A stretch of DNA of 64,000 nucleotides, from contig NZ_WOWO01000004.1 in NCBI RefSeq assembly GCF_009831455.1, forward strand, positions 248,001-312,000. The letters run 5' to 3'. Positions 1-8,187 of this stretch are shown one piece after another. A program made the translations under genes and the position numbers. Below the pieces are notes generated by a model, which was given only the letters and a program-made list of their open reading frames with translations, did no database searches and was not told where the DNA came from. Origin of the DNA: Salinirussus salinus (GTDB taxonomy: Archaea; Halobacteriota; Halobacteria; Halobacteriales; Haloarculaceae). Every line of letters starts with the position of its first letter. The first letter of the stretch is position 1.

Positions 1-110
1 GGCGGGGTCTCGTTGTCGATGGTCTCGACGTCGACCCCCATATCGCGCAGCGCCCGCTGCTCCAGGTGGGTGAACTGGCCGTGGTTGTCAACCACGTCGA
101 TCCGGGTCAT
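1..110 (-). CDS. guaA: GMP synthase subunit A (glutamine amidotransferase), N-terminal fragment
   Basis: The gene starts at the ATG whose complement lies at 108-110 and runs off the left edge, so only about 36 residues are visible. The N-terminus reads MTRIDVVDNHGQFTHLEQR and matches the archaeal split-type glutamine amidotransferase subunit of GMP synthase. That subunit releases ammonia from glutamine for the amination of XMP to GMP by a separate subunit B. The catalytic Cys-His-Glu triad lies outside the window. A strong TATA element at 133-143 is placed for a nearly leaderless transcript. Identification rests on the conserved N-terminus only. Confidence 0.85.
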   Translation of the reverse strand, partial: MTRIDVVDNHGQFTHLEQRALRDMGVDVETIDNETP

Positions 111-132
111 TGGGCGCTGTAGGCCGACGCCG

Positions 133-143
133 GGTATATATCC
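133..143 (-). promoter_or_regulatory. TATA element for guaA
   Basis: On the minus strand the sequence reads GGATATATACC. It is centred about 28 bases before the guaA start codon, which is the usual distance for a leaderless haloarchaeal transcript. Confidence 0.6.
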
Positions 144-201
144 ACGGAAACGGGCGGGAATTTGCGCGGTACCGGTGGGGGCGTGAGCGGGAACAGCCGG
201 A

Positions 202-1431
202 TCAGGACCGCCGGCGGCTGTCGGGGGCGAGGGCGTCGTCGTAGACGCGAACGAAGAGGTTCTCCAGCTCCTCGCGGGTGGGCTTGCGGGGGTTGTTGTC
301 CGGCGACCCCGAGTCGAAGGCGTCCCCCGTCATCTCCGGCACCACGTCGAGATATGCCTCCCGGCCCGGCACCTCGCCGAAGTCGTCGAGGTAGCCGGTC
401 AGGGAGATGTCCTCACACAGCCCCTCGACGGCCTCGCCGGCCCGCCGGGCGGCGACCCGGTCGGGGTCGTCGGCGTCGGCGGCCCCGAGCAGCCGCGCGA
501 CCTCGGCGTACTTCGCGGGGGCGGCCATGGCGTTGAACTCGACGACGTAGGGGAGGATGAGTCCGTTGGCGAGACCGTGGGGGATGTGCAGCTGGGCGCC
601 CAGCGGGCGGGCCATCCCGTGGACCAGCGCGACCGAGGAGTTGCCGAAGGCCTTGCCGGCCTTGAACTGCCCTATCATCATCTCCGTGCGAGCCTCGATG
701 TCGTCGCCGTTCGACCACGCGACCACGAGGTTGTCGACGATCCGTCGCATCGCGTCCCGCGCGTACCCGTCGGTGACGCCGTAGGACTTGACGGAGGTGA
801 ACGCCTCGACGGCGTGTGTGAAGGCGTCGATCCCCGTGAAGGCGGTGTGGCTCTTGGGCAGCGAGACCGTCAGTTCGGGGTCCTCGATGGCGACGCGGGG
901 GACGATGTTCTCGGAGACGATGATGAACTTCGTCGACGTCGACTCGTCGGTCAGCACCGCGGTCCGGGTGGTCTCGCTGCCGGTCCCGGCAGTCGTGTTG
1001 ACCGCGATGACCGGCGGCGCGGGGTTGGGCACGCCCTCGTAGCCGGCGCGGTCGACGCCGAACTCCCGGACCGGTCCCTCGTTGGTCGCCAGGATGCCCA
1101 CCGACTTCCCCACGTCGATCGAGGACCCCCCGCCCAGCGTGACGATGACGTCGCAGCCCTCGCGGTCCCACACCTCGTGGGCGGCCTCGACGTTCTCGAC
1201 GGTCGGGTCCGGGCGGACGTCGGTGTAAGTCACCACCTCGACGCCCGCGTCCTCGAGGATCCCCACGACCCGCTCGCCGTGGATGTCGTAGATCTGCTGG
1301 CTGGCGACCAGAAGCGCCCTGGTGCCGTGACGGCCCGCGTACGTCCCCGTCTCCTCGACTGCGCCGACGCCCAGGACCGTCTGGGCCGGCGAGACGACGA
1401 CCCGTGTTCCCTCGGTCGGTGTCGGTTCCAT
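202..1431 (-). CDS. Iron-containing alcohol dehydrogenase family protein
   Basis: A 409-residue group III (iron-dependent) alcohol dehydrogenase, expected to be a cytoplasmic NAD(P)-linked enzyme that interconverts alcohols and aldehydes. The dinucleotide-binding motif GGGSSIDVGK is near residue 100 and TAGTGSE near 145. The metal ligands are in GIDAFTHAVE (Asp, His), in the first His of HGMARPLG and in IPHGLAN. The FucO-family second His of HGMAHP is Arg here. I chose the ATG at 1431 because a TATA-like AAAAATAC lies about 27 bases upstream; the frame stays open further up to 1503. It is divergent from the aldehyde dehydrogenase at 1612, so the two may share a pathway. The substrate is unknown. 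Confidence 0.85.
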   Translation of the reverse strand: MEPTPTEGTRVVVSPAQTVLGVGAVEETGTYAGRHGTRALLVASQQIYDIHGERVVGILEDAGVEVVTYTDVRPDPTVENVEAAHEVWDREGCDVIVTLGGGSSIDVGKSVGILATNEGPVREFGVDRAGYEGVPNPAPPVIAVNTTAGTGSETTRTAVLTDESTSTKFIIVSENIVPRVAIEDPELTVSLPKSHTAFTGIDAFTHAVEAFTSVKSYGVTDGYARDAMRRIVDNLVVAWSNGDDIEARTEMMIGQFKAGKAFGNSSVALVHGMARPLGAQLHIPHGLANGLILPYVVEFNAMAAPAKYAEVARLLGAADADDPDRVAARRAGEAVEGLCEDISLTGYLDDFGEVPGREAYLDVVPEMTGDAFDSGSPDNNPRKPTREELENLFVRVYDDALAPDSRRRS

Positions 1432-1611
1432 GTGTCGTGCCAACACACTGTACCGTGAAAGTATTTTTGAACTATCACGTGTGCGTGGGGCCACGTCCGG
1501 CATCGAACGGTCGGAGACGACGGCCCGCCCGGGGCAGCCGGGAACCCGCCGTGGTGTAATCTCGTATATGAATCCCCGTCTATAAGACGCCGTGTGGTGT
1601 ATTGACAGGGC

Positions 1612-3084
1612 ATGTCACAGGAGACAGCGACAGCGTACGGCGACGTGCACAACTACGTCGACGGCGAGTGGGTCGCGCCGGACGGGGACGCGGGTCAGGA
1701 TGTGGTGAACCCGGCGACCGGCGAGGCCATCGCACACGTCGGGTTCAGCTCGACGGGTGACGTGGACGAGGCCGTCCGCACAGGACAGAAGGCCTTCGAG
1801 TCCTGGAGCGACCGGGCCGTCGAGGAGCGGGTCCAGCCCCTCTTCCGGTTCAAACAGCTCCTGGAGGAGCACCAGGACGAACTCGCGGAGCTGCTCGTCG
1901 AGGAACACGGCAAGACGTTCGGCGAGGCGAAGGGTGAACTCCGGCGGGGGATCGAGAACGTGGAGGCCGCGTGTGGCGCCCCGACGCTGCTGCGGGGCGG
2001 CCACGTCCAGCACGCGGCCCCCGGGATCGACGAGACGGGCGTCCGCCAGCCGCTGGGCGTGTTCGCCGCCATCACCCCCTTCAATTTCCCCGGGATGATC
2101 CCGCTGTGGTTTCTCCCCTATGCGGTCGCGACGGGCAACGCCTTCGTGCTCAAACCCAGCGAGCAGGACCCGCTGGTCCCCCAGCGGATGGTCGAACTCA
2201 TCGAGGAGGCCGGCTTCCCCGACGGCGTCGTCCAGCTCGTCAACGGGGGCGTGGACACCGTCAACGCCATCCTCGAACACGACGGCATCGAGGGCGTCTC
2301 CTTCGTGGGCAGCACGCCCGTCGCCCGCACAATCTACGAGAAGGCCGCCGCGAACGGCAAGCGCGTCCAGGCCCAGGGCGGCGCGAAAAACCACGTCATC
2401 GTCACCGAGTCCGCGGACCTGGACTTTGCCGCCGAGAAGGCCGTCGGCTCCTCCTTCGCGTGCTCGGGCGAGCGCTGTCTCGCCAACGACAACGTCGTCG
2501 TCGAGGAATCGGTCTACGAGGAGTTCCTGGACCTCGTGGTCGAGGAGGCCGAACGGCAGGTGGTCGGCTACGGGCTCGACGACGACACCACCATCGGCCC
2601 GCTGATCACGCCCGACCACGAGCGGACGGTCCGCAACTACGTCGAGACCGGCGTTCAGGAGGGTGCCGAACTGGTCGTCGACGGCCGCGATATCACCGTC
2701 GAGGGCTACGAGGACGGCAACTTCCTCGGGCCGTGTGTCTTCCGCGACGTGACGGCGGACATGACCATCGCCCGCGAGGAGATCTTCGGCCCCGTGATCA
2801 ACCTCATGTCCGCCAGCGACTTCGATGAGGCGCTGGAGACGATGAACGAGAGCGACTTCGGCAACGCCGCGAGCCTCTTTACCGGCAGCGGCAAGGAGGC
2901 CCAGCGGTTCCGCCACGACGCCGAGGCCGGTAATCTCGCGGTCAACGCCGGCACCGCCGCGCCGATGGCCTTCTTCCACTTCGGCGGCGAGAAAGACTCC
3001 TTCTTCGGGGACCTGCACGCCCAGGCCGAGGACGTCGTCCGCTTCTACACCGACGAGACCGTCTACATCGAGCGCTGGCCCTGA
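1612..3084 (+). CDS. mmsA: CoA-acylating methylmalonate-semialdehyde dehydrogenase (MmsA type)
   Basis: A 490-residue aldehyde dehydrogenase, normal for the family. MmsA enzymes oxidise malonate or methylmalonate semialdehyde with CoA and NAD to acetyl- or propionyl-CoA in valine, pyrimidine and inositol breakdown. Subfamily marks are ITPFNFPGMIPLWFLPYA, LLRGGHVQ, QGGAKNH (no general-base Glu, as expected for a CoA-acylating enzyme) and the nucleophile Cys289 in SGERCLAND. TATA-like CTATAAGA at 1580-1587 is about 27 bases before the ATG. The divergent alcohol dehydrogenase could supply a semialdehyde, but that link is only inferred from position. The substrate preference is not proven. Confidence 0.88.
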   Translation: MSQETATAYGDVHNYVDGEWVAPDGDAGQDVVNPATGEAIAHVGFSSTGDVDEAVRTGQKAFESWSDRAVEERVQPLFRFKQLLEEHQDELAELLVEEHGKTFGEAKGELRRGIENVEAACGAPTLLRGGHVQHAAPGIDETGVRQPLGVFAAITPFNFPGMIPLWFLPYAVATGNAFVLKPSEQDPLVPQRMVELIEEAGFPDGVVQLVNGGVDTVNAILEHDGIEGVSFVGSTPVARTIYEKAAANGKRVQAQGGAKNHVIVTESADLDFAAEKAVGSSFACSGERCLANDNVVVEESVYEEFLDLVVEEAERQVVGYGLDDDTTIGPLITPDHERTVRNYVETGVQEGAELVVDGRDITVEGYEDGNFLGPCVFRDVTADMTIAREEIFGPVINLMSASDFDEALETMNESDFGNAASLFTGSGKEAQRFRHDAEAGNLAVNAGTAAPMAFFHFGGEKDSFFGDLHAQAEDVVRFYTDETVYIERWP

Positions 3085-3150
3085 GCCAGCGTGTCTGTCG
3101 CTGACTCCTGGGACGGAAACGGCTAACCGCCGTCCCGCCGAGACCCCAAC

Positions 3151-3666
3151 ATGGTCAGACCCTACCGCGAGCGCGACCGGGCGGCGCTGTGGGAACTCAA
3201 GCGGGGCTTCGAGACCGCGCTCGGGAGCGGGACCGGCGGCGACGAGAAGGCGGCCCGCTACGAGGGGAAACTCGACACCGGCTACCGGGACGGTTACCTC
3301 GGGTGGGTCGAGCGGTGTGTCGACGAGGAGGAACGAGCAGTGCAGGTCGTGGAGGGCGGCGAGCACGGGAACAGGGACGGGAACGACGGCGCGGACGCGC
3401 TCGCCGGCTACGTCTTCGTCCTCCCTGCGTCGCTGAGCTACATCTGGGACGCCGCCGTGGTCAACGAGGTCTTCGTCCGCGAGTCACACCGCGGGACGGG
3501 CGTGGCCGACGGCCTGATGGAGGCCGCGCTGGCGGTCGCTCGCGAGCAGGACACGCCGCTGGAGCGCGTCGTCCTGGATGTCGACCCGGACAACGAGCGT
3601 GCGCGGGGCTTCTACGACCGGTGGGGGTTCGAGCCCTGGGGAGAGATGGTCGCCAGAGAGCTCTGA
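3151..3666 (+). CDS. GNAT family N-acetyltransferase
   Basis: A 171-residue single-domain GCN5-related acetyltransferase that should move an acetyl group from acetyl-CoA to an amine. The acetyl-CoA binding segment is RESHRGTGVADGLM (about residues 110-123) with VNEVFVRE as the preceding strand. The C-terminal NERARGFYDRWGFE is the typical GNAT ending. Residues about 60-82 are an acidic, Gly/Asn-rich stretch not seen in compact GNATs, probably a surface loop. The start follows mmsA by 66 bases. The acceptor is unknown, and RimI-like protein acetylation is only one option. Confidence 0.82.
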   Translation: MVRPYRERDRAALWELKRGFETALGSGTGGDEKAARYEGKLDTGYRDGYLGWVERCVDEEERAVQVVEGGEHGNRDGNDGADALAGYVFVLPASLSYIWDAAVVNEVFVRESHRGTGVADGLMEAALAVAREQDTPLERVVLDVDPDNERARGFYDRWGFEPWGEMVAREL

Positions 3667-3711
3667 GGTGCTTGCGCGGCGCCAGCGTCACGCCGACGCG
3701 GCGCCCGGAAG

Positions 3712-5355
3712 TCAGTACGGCGCGACCTGGCCGTCCTTCCGGGGTTCGGTCGCTCCCGAGAGGTTCCCTTCGTCGTAGCGGGCTAACTGCGCGCCGCCGA
3801 ACTGCAGGGGCGGCTCCACGCGGACCTCGTGGCCCTTCCGGGCGAGCTTCGGTGCGACCCCGCGGGGGAAGCGGTCCTCGATGGCCAGCGCGCCGTCCTC
3901 GCGGTAGCGCCACCGCGGCGCGTCGAGCGCCGCCTGGACCGGCATGTCGTAATCGATGATATTCGCGAGGGTCTGGAGGTGGCCCTGGGGCTGCATGTAC
4001 CCGCCCATGACGCCGAAGGCCGCCCAGTCCGCGCGGCCGGCGTCGGCGCCGAAGTGGGCCAGGCCCGGAACGAGCGTGTGGAAGGGGCGCTTGCCGGGTT
4101 CCAGGCGGTTCGGGTCCTCGGGGTTGAGCGAGAAGGAGGCCCCGCGGTTCTGGAGCGCGATGCCCGTCTCGCCAGCCACGAGGCCGCTGCCAAAGCCCAT
4201 ATAGCGGGAGTTGATGTAGGAGACGACGTTGCCCTCGCTGTCGGCGACGGTCAGCAGGACGGTGTCGGCGTCCTCGCCGACCGCGCCGGGCGTCCCCACG
4301 TCGACGTCGGTCAGCGCCTCCTCGCCGACGAGGGCGGCGCGCTCGCGAGCGTAGGACTTCTCGTGGAGGGCCATCACGTCCTCGTAGTCGGGGTCGGTGA
4401 TGTAGTGGTGCCCGTCGTGGAAGGCGACCTTCAGCGCCTCGGCGAAGGCGTGGACCCGCTCGGGGGTGTCGTAGGGGTGGTCGCCGGCGCCGGTCTCCTC
4501 GGCGATGTTCAGGGCCTCGAGGGCGACCTGGCCCTGGTTGTGCGGGCCGAGTTCGAACACCTCGACGCCATTATAGGTCGTCGACAGGGGCTCGGGCCAC
4601 TCCACCTCGAAGCCCGCGAGGTCGTCGACGGTCATGAACCCGCCCTTGGCCTGTACCTCCTCGGCGATGGCCTCCGCGATGTCGCCCTCGTAGACGACGT
4701 CGGCGCCCTCTTCGGCGATCCGCTCCATCGTCTCGCCCAGCGCGGGCAGCCGGACCGTCTGGCCGACCGAGGGAGAGTGGCCGCCGAAGAGGTAGGCCTC
4801 GCGGGCGTGGTCGTCGGTAAAGAGGTCCTCGCCGTGTTCCCACTGCGCGGCGACGACCTCGGTGACGGGGTAGCCGTCGGTGGCGTACCGGATGGCGGGC
4901 TGGAGGGCGTCGGCGAGCGTCCGGCGGCCGTACTCCTGGACGGTGGCCTCCCAGCCCCGCGCGGTGCCGGGGACGGTGACGGCGTGGGGGCCGTGGACAG
5001 GCATCTCCGCCTCGGCGGGGTCGACGGAGTCGTCGCCGTCGGCGACGGCCTCGCGGACGCGCTCGCGGGTCGCGCCCTCGGGGGCACCCCCGGAGGCGCG
5101 CATCGCGCCGACCTCGCCGTCGGCCGTTCGAAACATCGCGAAGACGTCCCCGCCCAGGCCGGTCGAGGTGGGCTCGACGACGTTCAGGGCCGCGGCGGTG
5201 GCGACGGCGGCGTCGAAGGCGTTGCCCCCCTCGCGCAGCAGTTCGCGGCCGGCCTCGGCGGCGAGTGGCTGGCTGGTGGCGACGACCCCCTCGCTGGCGT
5301 AGACCGTCGGGCGCCGCGAGTCGAAGCGGTCCAGGTCCGGGTCCCGGGTGTCCAT
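3712..5355 (-). CDS. ggt: Gamma-glutamyltransferase family protein
   Basis: A 547-residue Ntn-hydrolase proenzyme of the gamma-glutamyltranspeptidase family, which transfers or hydrolyses gamma-glutamyl groups after self-cleavage. The large-subunit start SEGVVATSQPLAAEAG and GGNAFDAAVATAAALNVVEP are clear. The autoprocessing nucleophile is predicted to be Thr365 in EDADTVLLTVAD, followed by DSEGNVVSYINS. GTGIALQNRG-like and PGKRPFHTLVPG segments match the small subunit. The length and lack of a lid resemble YwrD-type homologues. No signal peptide is seen, so it is probably cytoplasmic. I chose the ATG at 5355 over the GTG two codons upstream. It is divergent from the ornithine-cyclodeaminase-like gene, 57 bases away. 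Confidence 0.87.
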   Translation of the reverse strand: MDTRDPDLDRFDSRRPTVYASEGVVATSQPLAAEAGRELLREGGNAFDAAVATAAALNVVEPTSTGLGGDVFAMFRTADGEVGAMRASGGAPEGATRERVREAVADGDDSVDPAEAEMPVHGPHAVTVPGTARGWEATVQEYGRRTLADALQPAIRYATDGYPVTEVVAAQWEHGEDLFTDDHAREAYLFGGHSPSVGQTVRLPALGETMERIAEEGADVVYEGDIAEAIAEEVQAKGGFMTVDDLAGFEVEWPEPLSTTYNGVEVFELGPHNQGQVALEALNIAEETGAGDHPYDTPERVHAFAEALKVAFHDGHHYITDPDYEDVMALHEKSYARERAALVGEEALTDVDVGTPGAVGEDADTVLLTVADSEGNVVSYINSRYMGFGSGLVAGETGIALQNRGASFSLNPEDPNRLEPGKRPFHTLVPGLAHFGADAGRADWAAFGVMGGYMQPQGHLQTLANIIDYDMPVQAALDAPRWRYREDGALAIEDRFPRGVAPKLARKGHEVRVEPPLQFGGAQLARYDEGNLSGATEPRKDGQVAPY

Positions 5356-5412
5356 ACCCACCGTTCAGCCCCGAGGTGCAAACGTCTTGCCGATGCGGGC
5401 GCTTGCTCGACC

Positions 5413-6378
5413 ATGCTCGTCTGTCCGGAGGCCGCGGTCCGCGAGACGCTCGACCTGCCCGCGCTCGTTCCCGCCGTCGAGGACGCGCTGGTCCGGCAGG
5501 CCCGCGGCGAGGTCGAACGCCCGGAGCGGCCACACTTCCCGGTCGGGCAGGGACTGGAGGGCGAGGCGCCGCTGGGGATGGGGATCGCGATGCCGGCCTA
5601 CGTCCACGGCGCCGAGCGGTACGCGACCAAGCTGGTCGGCGTCCACGAGGCCAACCCCGACCGGGGCCTGCCGACGGTCAACGCCGTCGTCGCGCTCACC
5701 GACGCCCGGACCGGACTGCCCGAGGCGCTGCTCGCGGGAAACGCGCTGACCAACGCCCGCACCGCCTGCATCGGCGCGCTCGCCGTCCGGGCGTTCGCGC
5801 CGGACGCCGCGACGCTGGGAGTCATAGGCGCGGGCGCGCAGGCCCGCTGGCAGACCCGCGCGGCCGCGACCGTCGCCGACCTTGAGGACGTGCGGGTCTA
5901 CTCCCCGAACACCCGGGCGGCGTGTGCGGCCGACCTGCGCGGGGAGGGGGTCCCCGCCCGGGCGGTCGAGTCGGCCAGGGCGGCCGTCGAGGGTGCCGAT
6001 GCGGTGGTGACGGCGACCACGGCGACCGAGCCGGTCTTCCCGCCGGAGGCACTTGCGCCCGGCGCGCTCGTGGTCGCGGTCGGGGCCTACACCGCGGAGA
6101 CGCAGGAACTCGACCCGGCTGTTCTGGAGCAGGCCGAGACGGTCCTGGCTGACGTGCCGGGCGAGGTCGCGGAGACTGGCGACCTGCTCGCGACCGACCT
6201 CGGGGTGGGAGACCTGGCCGAGTTCGGCGCGTGGCTGGACGGCGACCGCGACCCGCCCGCGGGCCGGGTCGTCGTCGACAGCGTCGGCTCGGCGGTGCTC
6301 GACGCGGCCGCCGGCGCGTTCGTCTACGAGCGCGCGCAGGAGGCGGGGCTGGGGACCGACATCGGGCTGTGGGAGTGA
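5413..6378 (+). CDS. Ornithine cyclodeaminase / mu-crystallin family protein
   Basis: A 321-residue NAD(P)-dependent enzyme of the OCD/mu-crystallin family. Members deaminate ornithine to proline, act as alanine or ketimine reductases, or make opine-like products. The Rossmann motif LGVIGAGAQARWQ is near residue 135. The substrate-side segments RYATKLVGVHEANPDRGLPTV and LTDARTGLPEALLAG are typical. The frame is open far upstream only because of the G+C-rich antisense of ggt; the ATG at 5413 gives the family-length protein. It faces ggt divergently, and glutamate/ornithine metabolism could connect the two. The exact reaction cannot be read from the sequence. Confidence 0.83.
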   Translation: MLVCPEAAVRETLDLPALVPAVEDALVRQARGEVERPERPHFPVGQGLEGEAPLGMGIAMPAYVHGAERYATKLVGVHEANPDRGLPTVNAVVALTDARTGLPEALLAGNALTNARTACIGALAVRAFAPDAATLGVIGAGAQARWQTRAAATVADLEDVRVYSPNTRAACAADLRGEGVPARAVESARAAVEGADAVVTATTATEPVFPPEALAPGALVVAVGAYTAETQELDPAVLEQAETVLADVPGEVAETGDLLATDLGVGDLAEFGAWLDGDRDPPAGRVVVDSVGSAVLDAAAGAFVYERAQEAGLGTDIGLWE

Positions 6379-6379
6379 A

Positions 6380-7003
6380 CTACCCGCGGTCGAACCGGTC
6401 GGCAGCGGACTCGAAGCCCATCTCGTCCTGCTCGCGGCTCCGCCGTGCCTCGCGGGCGGCGATGGCCTCCGGGTCCGGCGAGGCGTCGTCGTCGACCCGC
6501 GCCCAGGAGTCGTGAACTTTGGAGTGACACCACCGACAGAGATAGACCGTTATCTCGTGGCCGGGTCGGTCGTCGTTCCCGTCGTCGTCCCCGAGACCGC
6601 CCCCGCCGGACCCGTCGGCGTAGGAGAGGTGGTGTTCCTCCAGCAGCGGGCGCTCGTCGCCGTGGGCGAGTCGGACTTCGGCGAGGCCACAGCGGACGCA
6701 CTCGCGGTCGTGCTGGCGCGAGCGGAAGTGCGGGCAGTCGGCCCAGTCCCAGGGCCCGGGGAGGTTCGAGCCGTCGCCGCTCTCGGGGGTCTCGTCGGCG
6801 ACTTTCGGGGTCCGGTCGGCCCCGTCGGCGACGACCGGACACCGGAACTCCTCGGCGCTGCGGGCGTCGGCGAAGGCGGGGTCGCGGTCGCCGTGCTTGA
6901 CGGCGAAGCGGCAGCGACCCTCGTCGGTGAGGTGGTCACACCGGTCGACGTGGGCGTACGGGTCCGCGACGCCGACCGAGGTCCCGGCGTCGGTCTTCTC
7001 CAT
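6380..7003 (-). CDS. HNH-like zinc-binding protein, function unknown
   Basis: A 207-residue acidic protein with several Cys/His clusters. The C-terminal half has ECVRCGLAE, then LLEEHHLSYAD, then YLCRWCHSKVHD: a Cys-x2-Cys / His-His / Cys-x2-Cys-His arrangement typical of HNH endonuclease folds. An N-terminal Cys/His set (HVDRCDHL, EGRCRF, FRCPV, CPHFRSRQ) suggests a second zinc site. I chose the ATG at 7003 because a TATA-like CTCAAGCC lies about 27 bases upstream and the open frame further up runs into repeat copy A. It converges on the OCD-family gene with 1 base between the stops. Nuclease activity is not established. Confidence 0.7.
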   Translation of the reverse strand: MEKTDAGTSVGVADPYAHVDRCDHLTDEGRCRFAVKHGDRDPAFADARSAEEFRCPVVADGADRTPKVADETPESGDGSNLPGPWDWADCPHFRSRQHDRECVRCGLAEVRLAHGDERPLLEEHHLSYADGSGGGGLGDDDGNDDRPGHEITVYLCRWCHSKVHDSWARVDDDASPDPEAIAAREARRSREQDEMGFESAADRFDRG

Positions 7004-7101
7004 ACCCGTGGGTGTGGTGCCGCGGGCTTGAGTCCGGCGGTGAGTGCTGTGGTGTTTGTCCTGGCCGGACTTGCTCCGCTTACTGAGCCTCGGGACAGCG
7101 A

Positions 7102-7308
7102 GAAAGCCCCGGGACGTTCGACGAAGGAAGGCGACGCAAGCACCGCAGCGAAGCGAGGAGCGCAGCGAGCCTCCCGAGTCGAACGTCCCGCCCCTTTCAG
7201 TCCCGCCCGACACCACATGCCTCCCCAGCCGATTCACTCACTCGGTCGCTGCCGCTCCCGAGGACCTCGAACAGTGTCGTCGCGGCCGGAGCCGCGACAG
7301 CGCGCGCC
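7102..7308 (-). repeat. Dispersed structured element, copy A
   Basis: This is one of three copies of a 207-285 nt intergenic element, here read on the minus strand. From 5' it has hairpin I (GTCGCGGC / GCCGCGAC, 7278-7297), the conserved 46-nt core (7235-7190) ending GGGACTGAAAGGGGC, and a perfect 12-bp closing stem GGGACGTTCGAC / GTCGAACGTCCC (7178-7189 with 7111-7122). It ends GGGGCTTTC at 7110-7102. The end is 98 nt before the ATG of the HNH-like gene on the same strand. The loop segment is inverted relative to copies B and C. No start-to-stop coding signal is seen. It could be an ncRNA gene, a DNA-structure element or a non-autonomous mobile element. Confidence 0.75.
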
Positions 7309-7398
7309 AGAGACCTATTAGCCCGGGCCTTCGTCTGCCCCGACGGACGCCGCGGAGTCGACGGAGTTTAAGACCCTCGCGCGTGTCGGTCCGGTCGT

Positions 7399-8187
7399 AT
7401 GTCAGACGATGTCACACTCGACGTAACGGACGGGGTCGCAACGCTGACACTGGACAATCCGGAGAAGATGAACGCGCTCTCGCCGGGGATCGTCGCGGGT
7501 GTCGACCGCGCGCTCGGGGAGATCGAGGAACACGACGACGCGCGGTGTGTCGTGGTCGAGGGCGCGGGCGACGCGTTCTGTGCCGGCGGGGACATCGGCG
7601 GGATGAGCGAGCGGGAGGACGTCTCCGGCCACGAGCGCGCCCAGGGCGTCATCGAGTCCGCGACCAGCGTGGCCGGCGGGCTCTACGACTGCGACCTGCC
7701 GACGGTCGCGAAGGTCGACGGCTACTGCGTCGGCGCCGGGATGGGCGTGGCGCTGTCCTGTGACGTGGTACTCGCCAGCGAGGACGCCACCTTCGGGCTG
7801 GCGTTCCGGAACGTCGGTCTGAGCCTCGACTACGGCACTTCCTACTTCGTGACCCAGGCCGTCGGCCCCTACAAGGCCAAGGAGCTGGCGCTGACCGCGG
7901 AGATGCTCTCCGGCGAGGAGGCCGAGGAGCTGGGTCTGGTCAACCACGCCTACGCCCCAGGAGAGTTCGACGCCAAGGCCGACGCTTTCGTCGAGACCGT
8001 CGCCGAGGGGCCGACGGTCGCCCTGGAGTACTCGCTGAATAACATCGACCGCGCGGCCCGGCGGACCGTCGAGGAGGCCATCGAGGCCGAATCCCAGGCC
8101 CAGAGTTTCGCAACCCAGACCCGGGACCACGAGGAGGGCGTCGCGGCCTTCGCCGAGGACCGCGAGCCCGAGTTCGAGGGGCGATAG
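7399..8187 (+). CDS. Enoyl-CoA hydratase/isomerase (crotonase) family protein 1
   Basis: A 262-residue crotonase-fold protein acting on acyl-CoA thioesters. The oxyanion-hole segments are DAFCAGGDIGGM (about residue 60) and VDGYCVGAGMGVALSCD (about residue 108). In place of the Pro-Glu of classic hydratases there is FGLAFRNVGLSLDYG. This resembles PaaG-type isomerases, which use a downstream Asp; the second Glu (KAKELALT) is kept. TATA-like TTTAAG lies about 30 bases before the ATG. It is followed without a gap by a paralogue, so the pair is surely co-transcribed. The substrate is unknown. Confidence 0.87.
   Translation: MSDDVTLDVTDGVATLTLDNPEKMNALSPGIVAGVDRALGEIEEHDDARCVVVEGAGDAFCAGGDIGGMSEREDVSGHERAQGVIESATSVAGGLYDCDLPTVAKVDGYCVGAGMGVALSCDVVLASEDATFGLAFRNVGLSLDYGTSYFVTQAVGPYKAKELALTAEMLSGEEAEELGLVNHAYAPGEFDAKADAFVETVAEGPTVALEYSLNNIDRAARRTVEEAIEAESQAQSFATQTRDHEEGVAAFAEDREPEFEGR

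Noticed and set aside
1615-3366. Long open frame antisense to mmsA (and similar antisense frames at 10885-12321, 23019-25334, 44647-46869).
   Set aside because: Such frames are a product of very high G+C in third codon positions; they show no domain and repeated low-complexity residues, while the opposite strand carries a full conserved gene.
3829-5412. In-frame extension upstream of the ornithine-cyclodeaminase-like gene.
   Set aside because: It is antisense to gamma-glutamyltransferase. The family start fits the ATG at 5413.
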